DNA from: Deinococcus radiotolerans | GTDB lineage: Bacteria; Deinococcota; Deinococci; Deinococcales; Deinococcaceae | Direction of reading: 5' to 3' | Assembly: GCF_014647435.1 (NCBI RefSeq) | Contig: NZ_BMPE01000005.1 | Span: 140,520 to 204,519, forward strand | DNA length: 64,000 nt | In this document: piece after piece, positions 9,540-20,932 of the stretch | How the letters are laid out: the number at the start of each line of letters is the position of its first letter | Numbering within the stretch: position 1 is the first letter of the stretch | Program-made: the position numbers and the translations under genes | The notes under the pieces: generated by a model | What the model was told of the DNA's origin: nothing | What the model saw: only the letters and a program-made list of their open reading frames with translations | Databases searched by the model: none

Positions 9540-10428
9540 CGGATACATCGACGGCTGCTGGATCAACGCCGCCGACCCCAGCCCCGAAGAACTCGCCCGC
9601 GTCGCCCGTGAAACCGGCCTCGAACTGGATTACCTGTCCTACCCGCTCGACCCGGATGAACGCTCCCGCTTCGAGCGGGAAGACGGGCAACTGCTGATCA
9701 TCATGCAGACCAGCTACCGGCTGGCCGAGGACAGCGACATCCCCTACGACACCGTTCCGCTGGGCATCCTGCACACCGACCACTGCCTGGTCACCGTGTG
9801 CGCCCTGCCGGAGAACCCGGTCATCAAGGACGTGCTGGGCGGGCTGGTGCGCCGCGTGAGCACCGTCAAGAAAAACCGCCTGACGCTGCAGCTGTTCCTG
9901 CGCAACGCCCAGCGGTTCCTGATCGACGTGCGGCAGATCAACAAGCGCGTGGACGCCATCGAGGACAAGCTGGAGAACAGCCAGCAGAACCGCGAGCTGC
10001 TGAACCTCCTGAAACTCGAGAAGAGCCTCGTGTACTTCCTGACCGGCCTGAAAGCGAACGAGGCCATGATGGAACGCGTCAAACGCGACCGCATCTTCGA
10101 AATGTACGAGGAGGACAGCGACCTGCTCGACGACGTGCTGATCGAGAACCTCCAGGCCATCGAGATGGCCAGCATCGCCAGCAACATTCTGACCAGCATG
10201 GCAGGCGCGTTCGCCAGCGTGATCAGCAACAACGTCAATCAGGTCGTGAAGGTCCTGACCGTGACGACCATCCTGGTGGCCATCCCGACCCTGGTGACCA
10301 GCGTGTTCGGCATGAACGTCCCCATCCCCTTCCACGACAGCCCGGAAGGCATCTGGATCGTGCTGGGGCTGGCTGTGGCGCTCGCCGTGGCCGTGGCGGG
10401 CATCTTCTACCGCCTCCGCGTGCTGTAG
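9493..10428 (+). CDS. corA: CorA-family magnesium/divalent cation transporter
   Basis: The 311-residue protein has the CorA layout: a cytoplasmic alpha/beta domain with long helices, then two C-terminal transmembrane helices. The first ends in the selectivity motif FGMNVPIPF, the GMN signature, and the second is WIVLGLAVALAVAVAGIFY. It would form a pentameric channel for Mg or related divalent ions in the inner membrane. The start at 9493 gives the normal family length and has only a weak GAAGG upstream. Two short ORFs overlap the start (9387-9539 and 9469-9498), so translation may be coupled to them. Confidence 0.92.
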   Translation: MLTYYRSVGGKLNTIDGYIDGCWINAADPSPEELARVARETGLELDYLSYPLDPDERSRFEREDGQLLIIMQTSYRLAEDSDIPYDTVPLGILHTDHCLVTVCALPENPVIKDVLGGLVRRVSTVKKNRLTLQLFLRNAQRFLIDVRQINKRVDAIEDKLENSQQNRELLNLLKLEKSLVYFLTGLKANEAMMERVKRDRIFEMYEEDSDLLDDVLIENLQAIEMASIASNILTSMAGAFASVISNNVNQVVKVLTVTTILVAIPTLVTSVFGMNVPIPFHDSPEGIWIVLGLAVALAVAVAGIFYRLRVL

Positions 10429-10454
10429 CTGTAGGAAGATGATGGTGAACAGGT

Positions 10455-10491
10455 GATGGTTGATAGAGGGTCACCCCACCTATCAACCATC
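10455..10491. repeat. GATGGTTGATAG palindrome between corA and doxX-like gene
   Basis: A perfect 12-base inverted repeat (10455-10466 with 10480-10491) with a 13-base spacer lies between convergent genes. It could terminate both. It is AT-richer than the other terminators here and contains the same GTTGAT/ATCAAC words as the palindrome at 21625-21673, which hints at a small dispersed repeat. Confidence 0.6.
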
Positions 10492-10504
10492 TCCTTTCAA
10501 CCGT

Positions 10505-10861
10505 TTACTCCTTACTGACGATCAGGAGCGCGCCGAACAGCGCGAGATTCTTCAGGAACTGCGTCTGTTGCTGCTGCCGCTCCTTGCCCTGCTTGTCCCA
10601 GAAGGGATGACCGATGACGGTGGTGGGGATCAGGCTGGCCGCCAGGGCCACGCTGGCCGCGCGGGGCAGCAGGCCAGCCGCCATCAGTGCGCCCGCGCCG
10701 ACCATCACGCCGCTGTTGACCTTCACCGCCAGTTCAGGTTCCGGCACCTCCGCGCCGCGCGCTGCGCGCACGATGGGTTCAGGGTTCTGCAGGTGATCCA
10801 GGCCGCTCTTGATGAAGATGCTCGCGAGCAGCGCCCGCCCGATGAATCTCGTCACACTCAT
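10505..10861 (-). CDS. DoxX-family membrane protein
   Basis: The 118-residue protein begins MSVTRFIGRALLASIFIKSG and has a conserved GALMAAGLLPRAASVALAAS core with a run of hydrophobic helices, as in DoxX/YphA-type small integral membrane proteins. Family members have been linked to quinol oxidation or redox stress, but the function here is unknown. ATG 10861 is preceded by AAGGAGGGC; a TAGACT box stands further upstream (complement of 10891-10896), so unlike many neighbours the mRNA has a leader. Confidence 0.75.
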   Translation of the reverse strand: MSVTRFIGRALLASIFIKSGLDHLQNPEPIVRAARGAEVPEPELAVKVNSGVMVGAGALMAAGLLPRAASVALAASLIPTTVIGHPFWDKQGKERQQQQTQFLKNLALFGALLIVSKE

Positions 10862-10960
10862 GCCTTGCCCTCCTTGAACTGTCCCGGAGTCTAGCGCAGG
10901 CACGCCCGGCCCTCACGCGTCCCCACGCTTGGGCGTCCCTTCAGTGAAGCGGAGAGGGCC

Positions 10961-11692
10961 TCACATGCCCTGGATGACCGACAGCTGCCGCGTCAGGTCC
11001 GCCATGAGGTCCTGCACGGCGCGCGTGCCGGTGGCCAGCATCTGCACGTACTCCTCGTGCGTCAAAACGCCGACCTCCGCACCGCCCTGCACTTCGACGA
11101 TCAGGCCGTCACTCGTGGCGACCACGTTCAGGTCCGCGCGGGCCACCTTGTCCTCGGCGTAATCGAGGTCCACGCGGATCTCACTGCCGACCAGACCGAC
11201 GCTGACCGCGCCGATGTTGCGCGAGATGGGCCAGTCGGTCAGGCGGCCCTTCTGGATTAGACGGTCGCAGAAGTCATGCAGCGCCGCGTGCCCCGCCAGG
11301 ATGCTCGCCACGCGCGTCCCACCATCCGCGACGAGCACGTCGCAGTCCACGTACAGCGTCTGGTTGCGGAAGAAGCGCAGGTCCATCCCGGCGCGCAGCG
11401 CGCGGCCCAGCAGCCGCTGGATCTCATGGCGGCGGCCGTTCTGGAGGTTGCGTTCGCGCGCCTGCCGGTCACTGGTCGCGCGGGGCAGCATGGAGTACTC
11501 GGCGGTCAGCCAGCCCTCCTTGCTGCCGCGCATGTGCGGCGCGGCCTTCTCTTCCAGGGTGACGGTCGCGAGGATCTCGGTGCGGCCCATGATCAGGTGC
11601 GCGCTGCCGGGCGCGTGCGGGTTCACGCCCCGCTTGACGGTGACGGGACGGGGCGTGAGGAGGTCGCGGCCTTCGCGGATGGGCTGGGTCAT
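10961..11692 (-). CDS. rph: Ribonuclease PH
   Basis: The 243-residue protein has the RNase PH pattern: R-x-GR-rich N-terminus (EGRDLLTPRPVTVKRGVN), GRTEILATVTLE, AEYSMLPRAT, the GRALRAGMDL segment, DCDVLVADGGTR and a C-terminal EVQGGAEVG. It trims the 3' end of tRNA precursors by phosphorolysis in a hexameric ring. ATG 11692 overlaps the murI stop as ATGA, so translation is coupled; the longer start at 11704 would sit inside murI and is less likely. The whole family length is present. Confidence 0.95.
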   Translation of the reverse strand: MTQPIREGRDLLTPRPVTVKRGVNPHAPGSAHLIMGRTEILATVTLEEKAAPHMRGSKEGWLTAEYSMLPRATSDRQARERNLQNGRRHEIQRLLGRALRAGMDLRFFRNQTLYVDCDVLVADGGTRVASILAGHAALHDFCDRLIQKGRLTDWPISRNIGAVSVGLVGSEIRVDLDYAEDKVARADLNVVATSDGLIVEVQGGAEVGVLTHEEYVQMLATGTRAVQDLMADLTRQLSVIQGM

Positions 11693-12534
11693 GTCTGCAT
11701 GCACTCGATTCTGGGCGGGGCCCGGTGAACTTCCCCCTCATTCTGCACGTTCGCGGACCCCAGCGCACGGGACAGCAGCTCCGTGATGACCGGCGCGGCC
11801 CGCGCGGGGTCGCCCGTCACCAGGAACGCCTCGGTGCCGCCCGAGGGCCGGGCGCTCAGCAGGCCGCGCTCCTCCAGCACCCGCCGCGTGTGCCGCGCGA
11901 CCGCCGCGCCACTGTCCAGCAGCGTGAACGTGTCCCCGAAGTCCGCGCGGATGCTGTCCGCCAGGAACGGGTAGTGCGTGCAGCCCAGCACGAGCTGGTC
12001 CGCCCCGGCCTGGGCGACCGGCGTCAGGATCTCGCGCAGCACCTCACGCGTCCGCGCGGAATCCGCCTGCCCGGCCTCCACCAGCGGGACCAGCTCGGTA
12101 CTCACGGCCTTCAGGACCTGCACGCCCGCCGGGCCGGCGAACTCACGGATCACGTCCGCCAGCAGCGTCCCGCGCATCGTGCCCGGCGTGGCCAGCACGC
12201 CCACCACGCCTGTGCGGGTCGCCTGCACGGCCGGTTTCACCGCCGGGACCAGCCCGATCACCGGCATGTCAAACCGTGAGCGCAGGTCGCCCAGGCTAAA
12301 CGCCGACGCCGTGTTGCACGCTACCACCACGCCCTTCACGCCCCGCGCGTGCAGCGCCGACACCGCCCGCGCGGTCAGCTCGCGGATCTCGTGGTCCGGC
12401 CGCGCGCCGTACGGCACGTGCGCCGTGTCCGCCAGGTACAGCAGGTCCTCGCCCGGCAGCGCCCGCCGCAGGTCTCCCAGGACACTCAGGCCGCCCACGC
12501 CACTGTCGAACACGCCAAGCGGTGCGTCACTCAT
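11689..12534 (-). CDS. murI: Glutamate racemase
   Basis: The 281-residue protein begins with GVFDSGVGGLSVL and carries both catalytic cysteines, in VVACNTASA and LGCTHYPFL. It converts L- to D-glutamate for peptidoglycan precursors. A TATCAT box (complement of 12542-12547) lies seven bases before the ATG, and no Shine-Dalgarno is present, so the operon mRNA is probably leaderless. rph follows with an ATGA overlap, making a two-gene operon. Confidence 0.95.
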   Translation of the reverse strand: MSDAPLGVFDSGVGGLSVLGDLRRALPGEDLLYLADTAHVPYGARPDHEIRELTARAVSALHARGVKGVVVACNTASAFSLGDLRSRFDMPVIGLVPAVKPAVQATRTGVVGVLATPGTMRGTLLADVIREFAGPAGVQVLKAVSTELVPLVEAGQADSARTREVLREILTPVAQAGADQLVLGCTHYPFLADSIRADFGDTFTLLDSGAAVARHTRRVLEERGLLSARPSGGTEAFLVTGDPARAAPVITELLSRALGSANVQNEGEVHRAPPRIECMQT

Positions 12535-12555
12535 CGCGCTGATGATACGGGACGC

Positions 12556-13782
<1,227 letters not shown>

Positions 13783-13893
13783 GCCCGCATGGTAGTCCCC
13801 TGTCTACCCCGCGCGGCCCAGTCATGTGGACGGCCCCCGAGTGTGACCCGAGTCACTCCGGGTAGAGTGGGGGACGCTCAAGGAGGTATTCAC

Positions 13894-14811
<918 letters not shown>

Positions 14812-14935
14812 TCCACAGGCACCGTGGAAGGCGGTGGTCCGCTCCGGTCAGCTGATCCGGGGCTGACCGCCGCATTCATGTTGAGCTCGCGTGACAGCGG
14901 GAAACTCTCACCCTGCCGCTTTATCCTCACGTTGA

Positions 14936-15661
14936 ATGAGAGCGGCGTGGTTCACAACCTGGGGAGCGGTCACGCTGGGTGCGCTGGGCCTCGCCGCGAC
15001 CGTCACGCCGACCACCGTCCCCGCACTCCCGGCCGGCTGGCAGGCGAAGATTGCAGCCCTGCTCCCGCAGGTCGGGCAGAGTGTCACGCTGCTGGAACGC
15101 CGACCCAGCATCTCCACGGTCGGCCTGGAATTCGTGGTCGCCAGCGCCGGCGGGGACCGGGACGTGCTGCGGCAGGTCACTGCCTCTGCCGCGCGGGGGA
15201 TCGCGCCGGTGTACGACAAGCGTCTCAACATCACCCCTGAGGAATTCAAGCGGTACTTGGTGTTCCAGAACACGCTTGCCTCGACCGGCAAGACGTTCCG
15301 GCTCGTTGTGACCCGCGACCCCAGCCGCCTGACCTTCGGGGACAACGCGTACATGAACGGCGTACTCAAGGGCGTCAGCATCGACCTGAAAACAGGTGAG
15401 ATGCGCGGACCTGAAGGGTTCACCGCCCGGCCCATCGCCGTGCCCGCCAACGACGACCCGGACCGCGGCCTGCTGGTCCGCAGCGGCTACCAGTGGCGCA
15501 TGATCGGCAACAACGCCCAGATCGGGAACGGGGTGCGCGGTACGCTGAACCTCCTGCAACTCGCCAGTGGCCGCGTTGTGCTGAGCTACACCCGCAAGAG
15601 CATGATCGACCGCAAGGTCGACGACATGGAACGCGAACTGATCATCGAGTACAGCCGCTGA
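14936..15661 (+). CDS. Exported protein of unknown function
   Basis: The 241-residue product has an N-terminal signal or anchor (AWFTTWGAVTLGALGLAATV). I do not recognise a family. The body is mixed alpha/beta with conserved-looking segments SVTLLERRPSISTVGLEFV and NGVLKGVSIDLKTGEM, and ends in a charged segment (RKVDDMERELIIEYSR). TATCCT at 14922-14927 is eight bases before the ATG. The G+C-rich third codon positions support real coding. It stands alone between fba and the subtilase gene. Confidence 0.65.
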   Translation: MRAAWFTTWGAVTLGALGLAATVTPTTVPALPAGWQAKIAALLPQVGQSVTLLERRPSISTVGLEFVVASAGGDRDVLRQVTASAARGIAPVYDKRLNITPEEFKRYLVFQNTLASTGKTFRLVVTRDPSRLTFGDNAYMNGVLKGVSIDLKTGEMRGPEGFTARPIAVPANDDPDRGLLVRSGYQWRMIGNNAQIGNGVRGTLNLLQLASGRVVLSYTRKSMIDRKVDDMERELIIEYSR

Positions 15662-15757
15662 CGCCCTGGCCGGCGCTGACGCCCGCCTGACCGGAAGTCA
15701 AGGTCTCCTCACGTTCCCTTCAGAGGCCGTCACGCCCCACCCCCTAGGCTGATCCTC

Positions 15758-18319
15758 ATGAAGCGAAACCTCCTGATGCTCGGCGCCGCCCTGACCCTGG
15801 GCGGCCTGAGCGAAGCGAACGCGGGACGACTCTCCCCGACCCTGCTGGCCCGCGCTCAGAAAGGCGACCAGACGACGGTGGGCGTCATCGTGCGGTTCCA
15901 GTTCGCCAACGATGCCCGCGGCCGCGCGCAGTTCAAGAACCTGCGCGGCCAGCTGACCAGCAAACTGGCCGCCCTGGGCCCCATGGCGGGCTTCGTGAAC
16001 CAGGCCCTGAAAAGCGGCAAGGCCACCCAGCTGTGGCTAGACCAGAGCATCTACCTGCCCATGACGCCCGTCCAGGCGCGCGCTCTGGCCCTGCTGCCCT
16101 TCGTGTCCGACGTGTTCGAGAACTTCAAGGTACAGATCCCCAAACCGCAGAAGGCCGTGGCCCTCAGTGCCGCCGCCGCCGCGCCCGGCGAGGCCTGGCA
16201 CCTTGACAAGATCGGCGCGCCGCAGGCCTGGGCCGCCGGATTCAAGGGGCAGGGCATCAAGATCGGGCACCTGGACAGCGGGATTGACGCCAGCCACCCG
16301 CAGCTGAACGGCAAGGTCGCCGCCTTCGCTGAATTCAACGCGGACGGTGACCGCGTGCAGGGCGCCACGCCACACGACACCACCAACCACGGCACGCACA
16401 CCGCGGGCCTGCTGGTCGGGGACACGGTCGGCGTGGCCCCCAGCGCCAAGGTCATCAGCGCGCTGGTCCTCCCAAACAACGAGGGCACGTTCGCTCAGGT
16501 CATCGCCGGGATGCAGTACGTGCTCGACCCGGACAACAACGCCGACACAGACGACGGCGCGGACGTCGTGAACATGAGCCTCGGCATTCCCGGCACCTTC
16601 GATGAGTTCATCGTGCCCGTGCAGAACATGCTCAAGGCTGGCGTGGTCCCCGTGTTTGCCATCGGTAACTTCGGGCCGGCGTCTGCCAGCACCGGCAGCC
16701 CCGGCAACCTGCCTGACGCGATCGGCGTGGGCGCCGTGGACAAGAACGGTCAGGTGGCCAGCTTCAGCAGCCGCGGCCCGGTGAACTGGAACAGCACCAT
16801 CAAGGGTGTGTTCGTGAAACCGGACATTGCCGCGCCCGGCGTGGAGATCACCAGCTCCTTCCCGAACGGCCAGTACGGCGCGCTGAGCGGCAGCTCCCAG
16901 GCCAGCCCCATCACAGCGGGCGCCGTGGCCGTGCTGCTCTCCGCGAAGCCCGGCACCAGCGTCGACGGCATTAAGAACGCGCTGTACACCAGCGCCAGCA
17001 ACGCCGGCAGCAAGAACAACAACGTGGGCTACGGCCTGATCAGTGTGCCGGGCGCGCTGGGGAAACTGGGCGTGAACCTGGGAGGCTCTACGCCAACTCC
17101 AACCCCTACGCCAACCCCGACCCCCACCCCGACTCCTACTCCCACGCCGACCCCCACCCCAACTCCGACGCCAACCCCCACACCGACTCCGACACCCACG
17201 CCCACCCCGGCACCAGACCCGGCACCCACGGGACCCAGCGGCTACTCGCTGTGCGCGCTCGAAGGCAGCAAGTGCAACTTCAGCGGTCAGAAAGACGCCG
17301 CGTTCGGTACCGCCGGGAAGTACCTCACGGGGGTTGGCACCGACGGGTTCAACTGCACCGTGGCCGAATGGGGCCGTGATCCCGCGCCCGGCCTCAGGAA
17401 AGGCTGCTTCATCAAGGACCGCGCCGGCACCGGCAGCACGCCCACCCCGACGCCCACACCCACCCCGACCCCCGCGCCCAGCACTGGGAAGAAACCCACC
17501 GTCATGCTCGTGGATGACGACATGGGCCAGGGTGCCGATGTGACGGGCGCACTGCGCGACGCCATCAAGGCCAATGCCGCCAGCGGCGGGGCGTTCGTGT
17601 GGAACACGCAGACCCAGGGCCAGGTGCCACTGAGCGAACTGAAACGCGCCGATATCGTCGTGTGGGCCACGGGTGAGCAGTACCAGAACACCATCACCCC
17701 CGCAGATCAGAACGTGCTTCAGCAGTACGTGGCGGGCGGCGGGAACCTGCTCATCACGGGACAGGACATCGGGTACGACATCGGCACCAGCGCCTTCTAC
17801 ACCGGCACCCTGAAGACCCGTTTCGTGGCGGACAGCAGCGGGCAGGCGAAGTTCGTGACCCGCGGAGCGTTCGGGAACACGGCCTTCACCCTGAACGCCC
17901 AGGGAAGCGCCGGAAACCAGTACTACCCCGACGTGATTGCCGACCTGAACGGCAGCAGCGTCGTGGCCTCCTGGGGCACAGCCAACGCTACGGCCGGGAC
18001 CATCACCGCGCAGAGCATCCGCGTGGACCCGAATAAGACCCGCGCCGCGCAGAAGGTCAAGGAGCCCCGCGGACTGGTCGAGCAACTGGCCGCGAATGTC
18101 CTGAACACCGTGCTGGGGCAGATTCTGGGCGGCAACAGCCAGTCCGCTCAGAACCGGCCGCGCGTGAGCGCCCAGTCCGCCGGTGAGAACGCCGGAGCGA
18201 TTGTCGCCAACGACGCCGGGAAGTACCGCACGGTCACCATGGGCTTCGGCATGGAAGGCCTGACGCCCAACAGCCGCAACATCCTGATGAAAACCGCCTT
18301 CGACTGGCTGATGAAATAA
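15758..18319 (+). CDS. Secreted subtilisin-like serine protease (S8) with Thr-Pro linkers
   Basis: The 853-residue protein has a signal peptide, a pro-region (~25-145), an S8 catalytic domain with Asp173 (GHLDSGID), His211 (NHGTHTAG) and Ser380 (SGSSQASP), then a Thr-Pro repeat linker (~445-487), a small domain with cysteines ([13 protein letters not shown] and [10 protein letters not shown]), a second shorter Thr-Pro linker, and a C-terminal domain of about 260 residues starting [13 protein letters not shown] that looks like the non-catalytic glutamine-amidotransferase-like domain found in other extracellular subtilases. TAGGCT at 15745-15750 is seven bases before the ATG. A strong terminator follows. 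Confidence 0.9.
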   Translation: MKRNLLMLGAALTLGGLSEANAGRLSPTLLARAQKGDQTTVGVIVRFQFANDARGRAQFKNLRGQLTSKLAALGPMAGFVNQALKSGKATQLWLDQSIYLPMTPVQARALALLPFVSDVFENFKVQIPKPQKAVALSAAAAAPGEAWHLDKIGAPQAWAAGFKGQGIKIGHLDSGIDASHPQLNGKVAAFAEFNADGDRVQGATPHDTTNHGTHTAGLLVGDTVGVAPSAKVISALVLPNNEGTFAQVIAGMQYVLDPDNNADTDDGADVVNMSLGIPGTFDEFIVPVQNMLKAGVVPVFAIGNFGPASASTGSPGNLPDAIGVGAVDKNGQVASFSSRGPVNWNSTIKGVFVKPDIAAPGVEITSSFPNGQYGALSGSSQASPITAGAVAVLLSAKPGTSVDGIKNALYTSASNAGSKNNNVGYGLISVPGALGKLGVNLGGSTPTPTPTPTPTPTPTPTPTPTPTPTPTPTPTPTPTPTPTPAPDPAPTGPSGYSLCALEGSKCNFSGQKDAAFGTAGKYLTGVGTDGFNCTVAEWGRDPAPGLRKGCFIKDRAGTGSTPTPTPTPTPTPAPSTGKKPTVMLVDDDMGQGADVTGALRDAIKANAASGGAFVWNTQTQGQVPLSELKRADIVVWATGEQYQNTITPADQNVLQQYVAGGGNLLITGQDIGYDIGTSAFYTGTLKTRFVADSSGQAKFVTRGAFGNTAFTLNAQGSAGNQYYPDVIADLNGSSVVASWGTANATAGTITAQSIRVDPNKTRAAQKVKEPRGLVEQLAANVLNTVLGQILGGNSQSAQNRPRVSAQSAGENAGAIVANDAGKYRTVTMGFGMEGLTPNSRNILMKTAFDWLMK
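17089..17220 (+). repeat. Thr-Pro codon repeat in subtilase linker
   Basis: About 20 imperfect repeats of a six-base unit of the ACNCCN type encode (Thr-Pro)n. Third positions vary, so the repeat is maintained at protein level. A second, shorter copy lies at about 17440-17475. Confidence 0.8.
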
Positions 18320-18329
18320 GTTCCGCCCG

Positions 18330-18357
18330 GGCCGCCCACGTGAACGCGTGGGCGGCC
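18330..18357 (+). terminator. Terminator of subtilase gene
   Basis: GGCCGCCCACG (18330-18340) pairs perfectly with CGTGGGCGGCC (18347-18357) and is followed by TTCTTGCTT. Confidence 0.85.
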
Positions 18358-18439
18358 TTCTTGCTTGCCTCAAGGTTGTCCCCGTCCGGCTTGGGGAAGC
18401 TCCCATGCAGCGCAGAAGGTCGGAGGGTACGGTCAGGGC

Positions 18440-18856
18440 ATGACCACACTGCGCGATATCATGACCACCGACCTGACCACCACCGATCCCCGCGCCACCC
18501 TGAAAGAGGTCGCCACGCTGATGCGGGAGCAGGACATCGGCAACGTGCTGATCATGGACGGCGACACCCTGAGCGGCATCATCACGGACCGGGACATCGT
18601 CATCCGCGCCGTGGCGTACGGGCACGACCTGGGCAGCGCCGCAACCGACTACGCCACTGGCAGCGTGTTCACCATGGACGCGGGCACCAGCGTGCAGGAC
18701 GCCGCGAAGGCCATGGCGGACCGCCAGTTGCGCCGCCTGCCCGTCACGGACGGCGCGAAGGTCGTCGGAATCGTGAGCCTTGCCGACCTCGCCACACGCG
18801 CCAGCGGCGGCGCGGACGAACAGGCGCTCCAGGGCATCAGCCAGCCCACCATCTGA
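18440..18856 (+). CDS. Two-CBS-domain protein
   Basis: The 138-residue protein consists of two CBS motifs: MTTDLTTTDPRATLKEVA...GIITDRDIVIRAV and FTMDAGTSVQDAAKAMAD...GIVSLADLA. CBS pairs bind adenine nucleotides and act as energy or redox sensors; free-standing ones often regulate partner enzymes, not identified here. TACGGT at 18428-18433 is six bases before the ATG. A longer frame upstream from 18365 covers the terminator region and is rejected. Confidence 0.88.
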   Translation: MTTLRDIMTTDLTTTDPRATLKEVATLMREQDIGNVLIMDGDTLSGIITDRDIVIRAVAYGHDLGSAATDYATGSVFTMDAGTSVQDAAKAMADRQLRRLPVTDGAKVVGIVSLADLATRASGGADEQALQGISQPTI

Positions 18857-18869
18857 AGCGGCGCAGGGA

Positions 18870-18898
18870 GGGCGGCCTGGGTTTTCCCCGGGCCGCCC
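18870..18898 (+). terminator. Hairpin after CBS gene
   Basis: GGGCGGCC (18870-18877) pairs with GGCCGCCC (18891-18898) around a TTTT-containing loop, 14 bases after the stop. Confidence 0.65.
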
Positions 18899-18970
18899 CC
18901 TCTTGAGCATTCCTCCATTCCAGGCGTCCGGCATTGACTTCGAGCGCACGCGAAGGACTACGGTGTCCGC

Positions 18971-19939
18971 ATGACCCCGATCAAGAGCCCACTGGCCCCC
19001 CGCGCCGACGCCGCCGACCTACTGAAAGACACCGACCTGACCGGCCAGACCGCCGTCGTGACCGGCGCGGGCTCCGGGCTGGGCGTCGAGACCGTCCGCG
19101 CGCTCCTGGGCGCCGGGGCGCGCGTGATCATGCCTGTCCGTGATACCGCGCGCGGCGAGGAGGTCGCCCGCGAACTCGCCCAGGCCACCGGAAACAGCGA
19201 CGTGCACGTGCTGCACCTCGATCTCGGGTCGCTCGTCTCGGTACGGCAGGCCGCCCGGGAGATTCTGGCCCTGGCCCCGCAGATCAAGATGCTGATCAAC
19301 AACGCGGGCGTCATGGCCACCCCGCAGGGCCAGACCGCCGACGGCTTCGAGACACAGTTCGGCACGAACCACCTGGGGCACTTCCAGCTGACCCGCCTGC
19401 TGATGCCCGCGCTGCTGGCTGCCGCGCCCGCGCGGGTCGTGTCCCTGAGCAGCAGTGGCCACCGCATCAGCGACATCCGCTGGGACGACCCGAACTTCCG
19501 GGCGACCCTCTACGACCCCTGGCAGGCGTACGGGCAGAGCAAGACCGCCAACGCCCTGTTCGCCGCCGAACTCAACCGCCGTTACGCTGACCAGGGCGTC
19601 ACCGCGAACGCCGTGCATCCCGGCGGGATCATGACCGGGCTACAGAAGCACATGCCCGAAGGCGAGGCGCAGCGGCGCGGCTGGGTCGACGAGAACGGCG
19701 TGCCCAACCCAGCCTTCAAGACGCCCGCGCAGGGCGCGAGCACCAGCGTGTGGGCGGCCACGGCGCCCGAACTCGACGGCGTGGGCGGCCTGTTCCTTGA
19801 AGACCTCCAGCAGAGCACCCCGCTGGACGAGACCAGCCCCAACCCGATGTTCGGGTACAAACATTACGCGCTGGACGCGGACAGCGCCCGCCTCCTCTGG
19901 ACCCTCAGTGAGCAGCTGATCGACCAGACCGGGAAGTAA
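18971..19939 (+). CDS. Short-chain dehydrogenase/reductase
   Basis: The 322-residue enzyme has the SDR nucleotide-binding motif VVTGAGSGLGVET, the LINNAGVMA motif, a catalytic Ser in SLSSSGH and the active-site YGQSKTANALF (Tyr and Lys). It resembles the retinol-dehydrogenase/WW-oxidoreductase-like SDR group with an extended C-terminus; the substrate is unknown. TACGGT at 18959-18964 is six bases before the ATG, with TTGACT 19 bases further upstream. Confidence 0.88.
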   Translation: MTPIKSPLAPRADAADLLKDTDLTGQTAVVTGAGSGLGVETVRALLGAGARVIMPVRDTARGEEVARELAQATGNSDVHVLHLDLGSLVSVRQAAREILALAPQIKMLINNAGVMATPQGQTADGFETQFGTNHLGHFQLTRLLMPALLAAAPARVVSLSSSGHRISDIRWDDPNFRATLYDPWQAYGQSKTANALFAAELNRRYADQGVTANAVHPGGIMTGLQKHMPEGEAQRRGWVDENGVPNPAFKTPAQGASTSVWAATAPELDGVGGLFLEDLQQSTPLDETSPNPMFGYKHYALDADSARLLWTLSEQLIDQTGK

Positions 19940-19955
19940 ACACAGAAGACAGCAG

Positions 19956-19982
19956 GGCCCCCGGCTCATCAGACCGGGGGCC
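19956..19982. terminator. Bidirectional hairpin between SDR and dnaJ
   Basis: GGCCCCCGG (19956-19964) pairs with CCGGGGGCC (19974-19982) between convergent genes. Confidence 0.7.
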
Positions 19983-19997
19983 TCCTGGATTCGGGAC

Positions 19998-20900
19998 TTA
20001 TCCCAGGTCGCGCAGTTTGCGGTACAGCTCCTTCTGCTCATCGCTCAGGGTGGCGGGTACCGTCACGTTCAGGCGCACGTACAGGTCGCCGCGCGTGCCG
20101 TCCTTCTTTGGCCAGCCCTGCCCGCGCAGGCGCATACGCCGCCCGCCGCTGCTGCCGGGAGGCACGCTCAGGTTCCCCTTGCCGCTCAGGGTCTGCACGG
20201 TCACGTCGCCACCCAGCGCCGCGACAGGAGCGGGCACGTCCACGCTGGTGGTCAGATGGTCGCCGTCCAGGTCGAAGCGGGCGTCCTCCAGCACGCGGAT
20301 GGTCAGCAGCACGTCCCCACCGCCCGGGCCCTGCCCGGCCAGCCGCAGGCGTGCACCGTCCCGCGTGCCCGCCGGGACGCGCAGGCTCAGGCGTTTGCCG
20401 TCCACGTTGATGACCTCGTCCGAGCCGCTGAAAGCTTCCTCCAGCGTGACCTGCAACTCGCCTTCCACGTTCTGCACGAAGCGGCGACTCTGGCCTACGC
20501 CGCCCAGGCCGCCGCCGAGGAGGTCCTCGAGGTTCACCTGCGCGCCGCCCTGGAAGCCCGCGCCGCCCCGCCGCCCGGCCCCGCCGAACAGCCCCTGGAA
20601 GAAATCGCTGAACTGCGAACCGTCGAACCCCGCGAAGTCCCCACCCTGGAAGCCGCCGCCCTGGTAGCCAGGGGGCACCTGCCCGGTGTGCCCGAACTGG
20701 TCGAACACCTTACGTTTCTCCGGGTCGCTCAGGACGGCGTAGGCCTCGCCGATCTCCTTGAACTTCTCGGCGGCCTTCTCGTCTCCGGCGTTTTTGTCCG
20801 GGTGGTACTGCTTGGCCAGCTTGCGGTACGCGCTCTTGATGTCCGCGTCGGACGCGCCGCGGGACACGCCCAGCACGTCGTAGTAATCCTTGTACGCCAT
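19998..20900 (-). CDS. dnaJ: DnaJ-family co-chaperone (CbpA type, no zinc finger)
   Basis: The 300-residue protein has an N-terminal J domain (YYDVLGVSRGASD, with the HPD motif in YHPDKN), a Gly/Phe-rich linker (about 75-140) and the two C-terminal substrate-binding beta domains, but no CxxCxGxG zinc finger, so it is of the CbpA/DjlA-like class II type. It stimulates DnaK ATPase and delivers substrates. ATG 20900 is preceded by GGAGAGGAGGAAG. It is the last gene of the dnaK-grpE-ankyrin-dnaJ operon, under HspR-type control from the operator upstream of dnaK. Confidence 0.93.
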   Translation of the reverse strand: MAYKDYYDVLGVSRGASDADIKSAYRKLAKQYHPDKNAGDEKAAEKFKEIGEAYAVLSDPEKRKVFDQFGHTGQVPPGYQGGGFQGGDFAGFDGSQFSDFFQGLFGGAGRRGGAGFQGGAQVNLEDLLGGGLGGVGQSRRFVQNVEGELQVTLEEAFSGSDEVINVDGKRLSLRVPAGTRDGARLRLAGQGPGGGDVLLTIRVLEDARFDLDGDHLTTSVDVPAPVAALGGDVTVQTLSGKGNLSVPPGSSGGRRMRLRGQGWPKKDGTRGDLYVRLNVTVPATLSDEQKELYRKLRDLG

Positions 20901-20932
20901 GACTTCCTCCTCTCCTGTGTCCCGGTACGACC

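Noticed and set aside
17089..17220. Direct repeats that might suggest a CRISPR array
   Set aside because: The six-base units are contiguous, without spacers, and in frame in a protein linker.
17029..17229. Minus-strand (Gly-Val)n frame in the Thr-Pro repeat
   Set aside because: It is the reverse reading of the Thr-Pro repeat.
16037..18949. 970-codon minus-strand frame opposite the subtilase
   Set aside because: The plus strand has intact Asp/His/Ser protease motifs; the minus frame is low-complexity.
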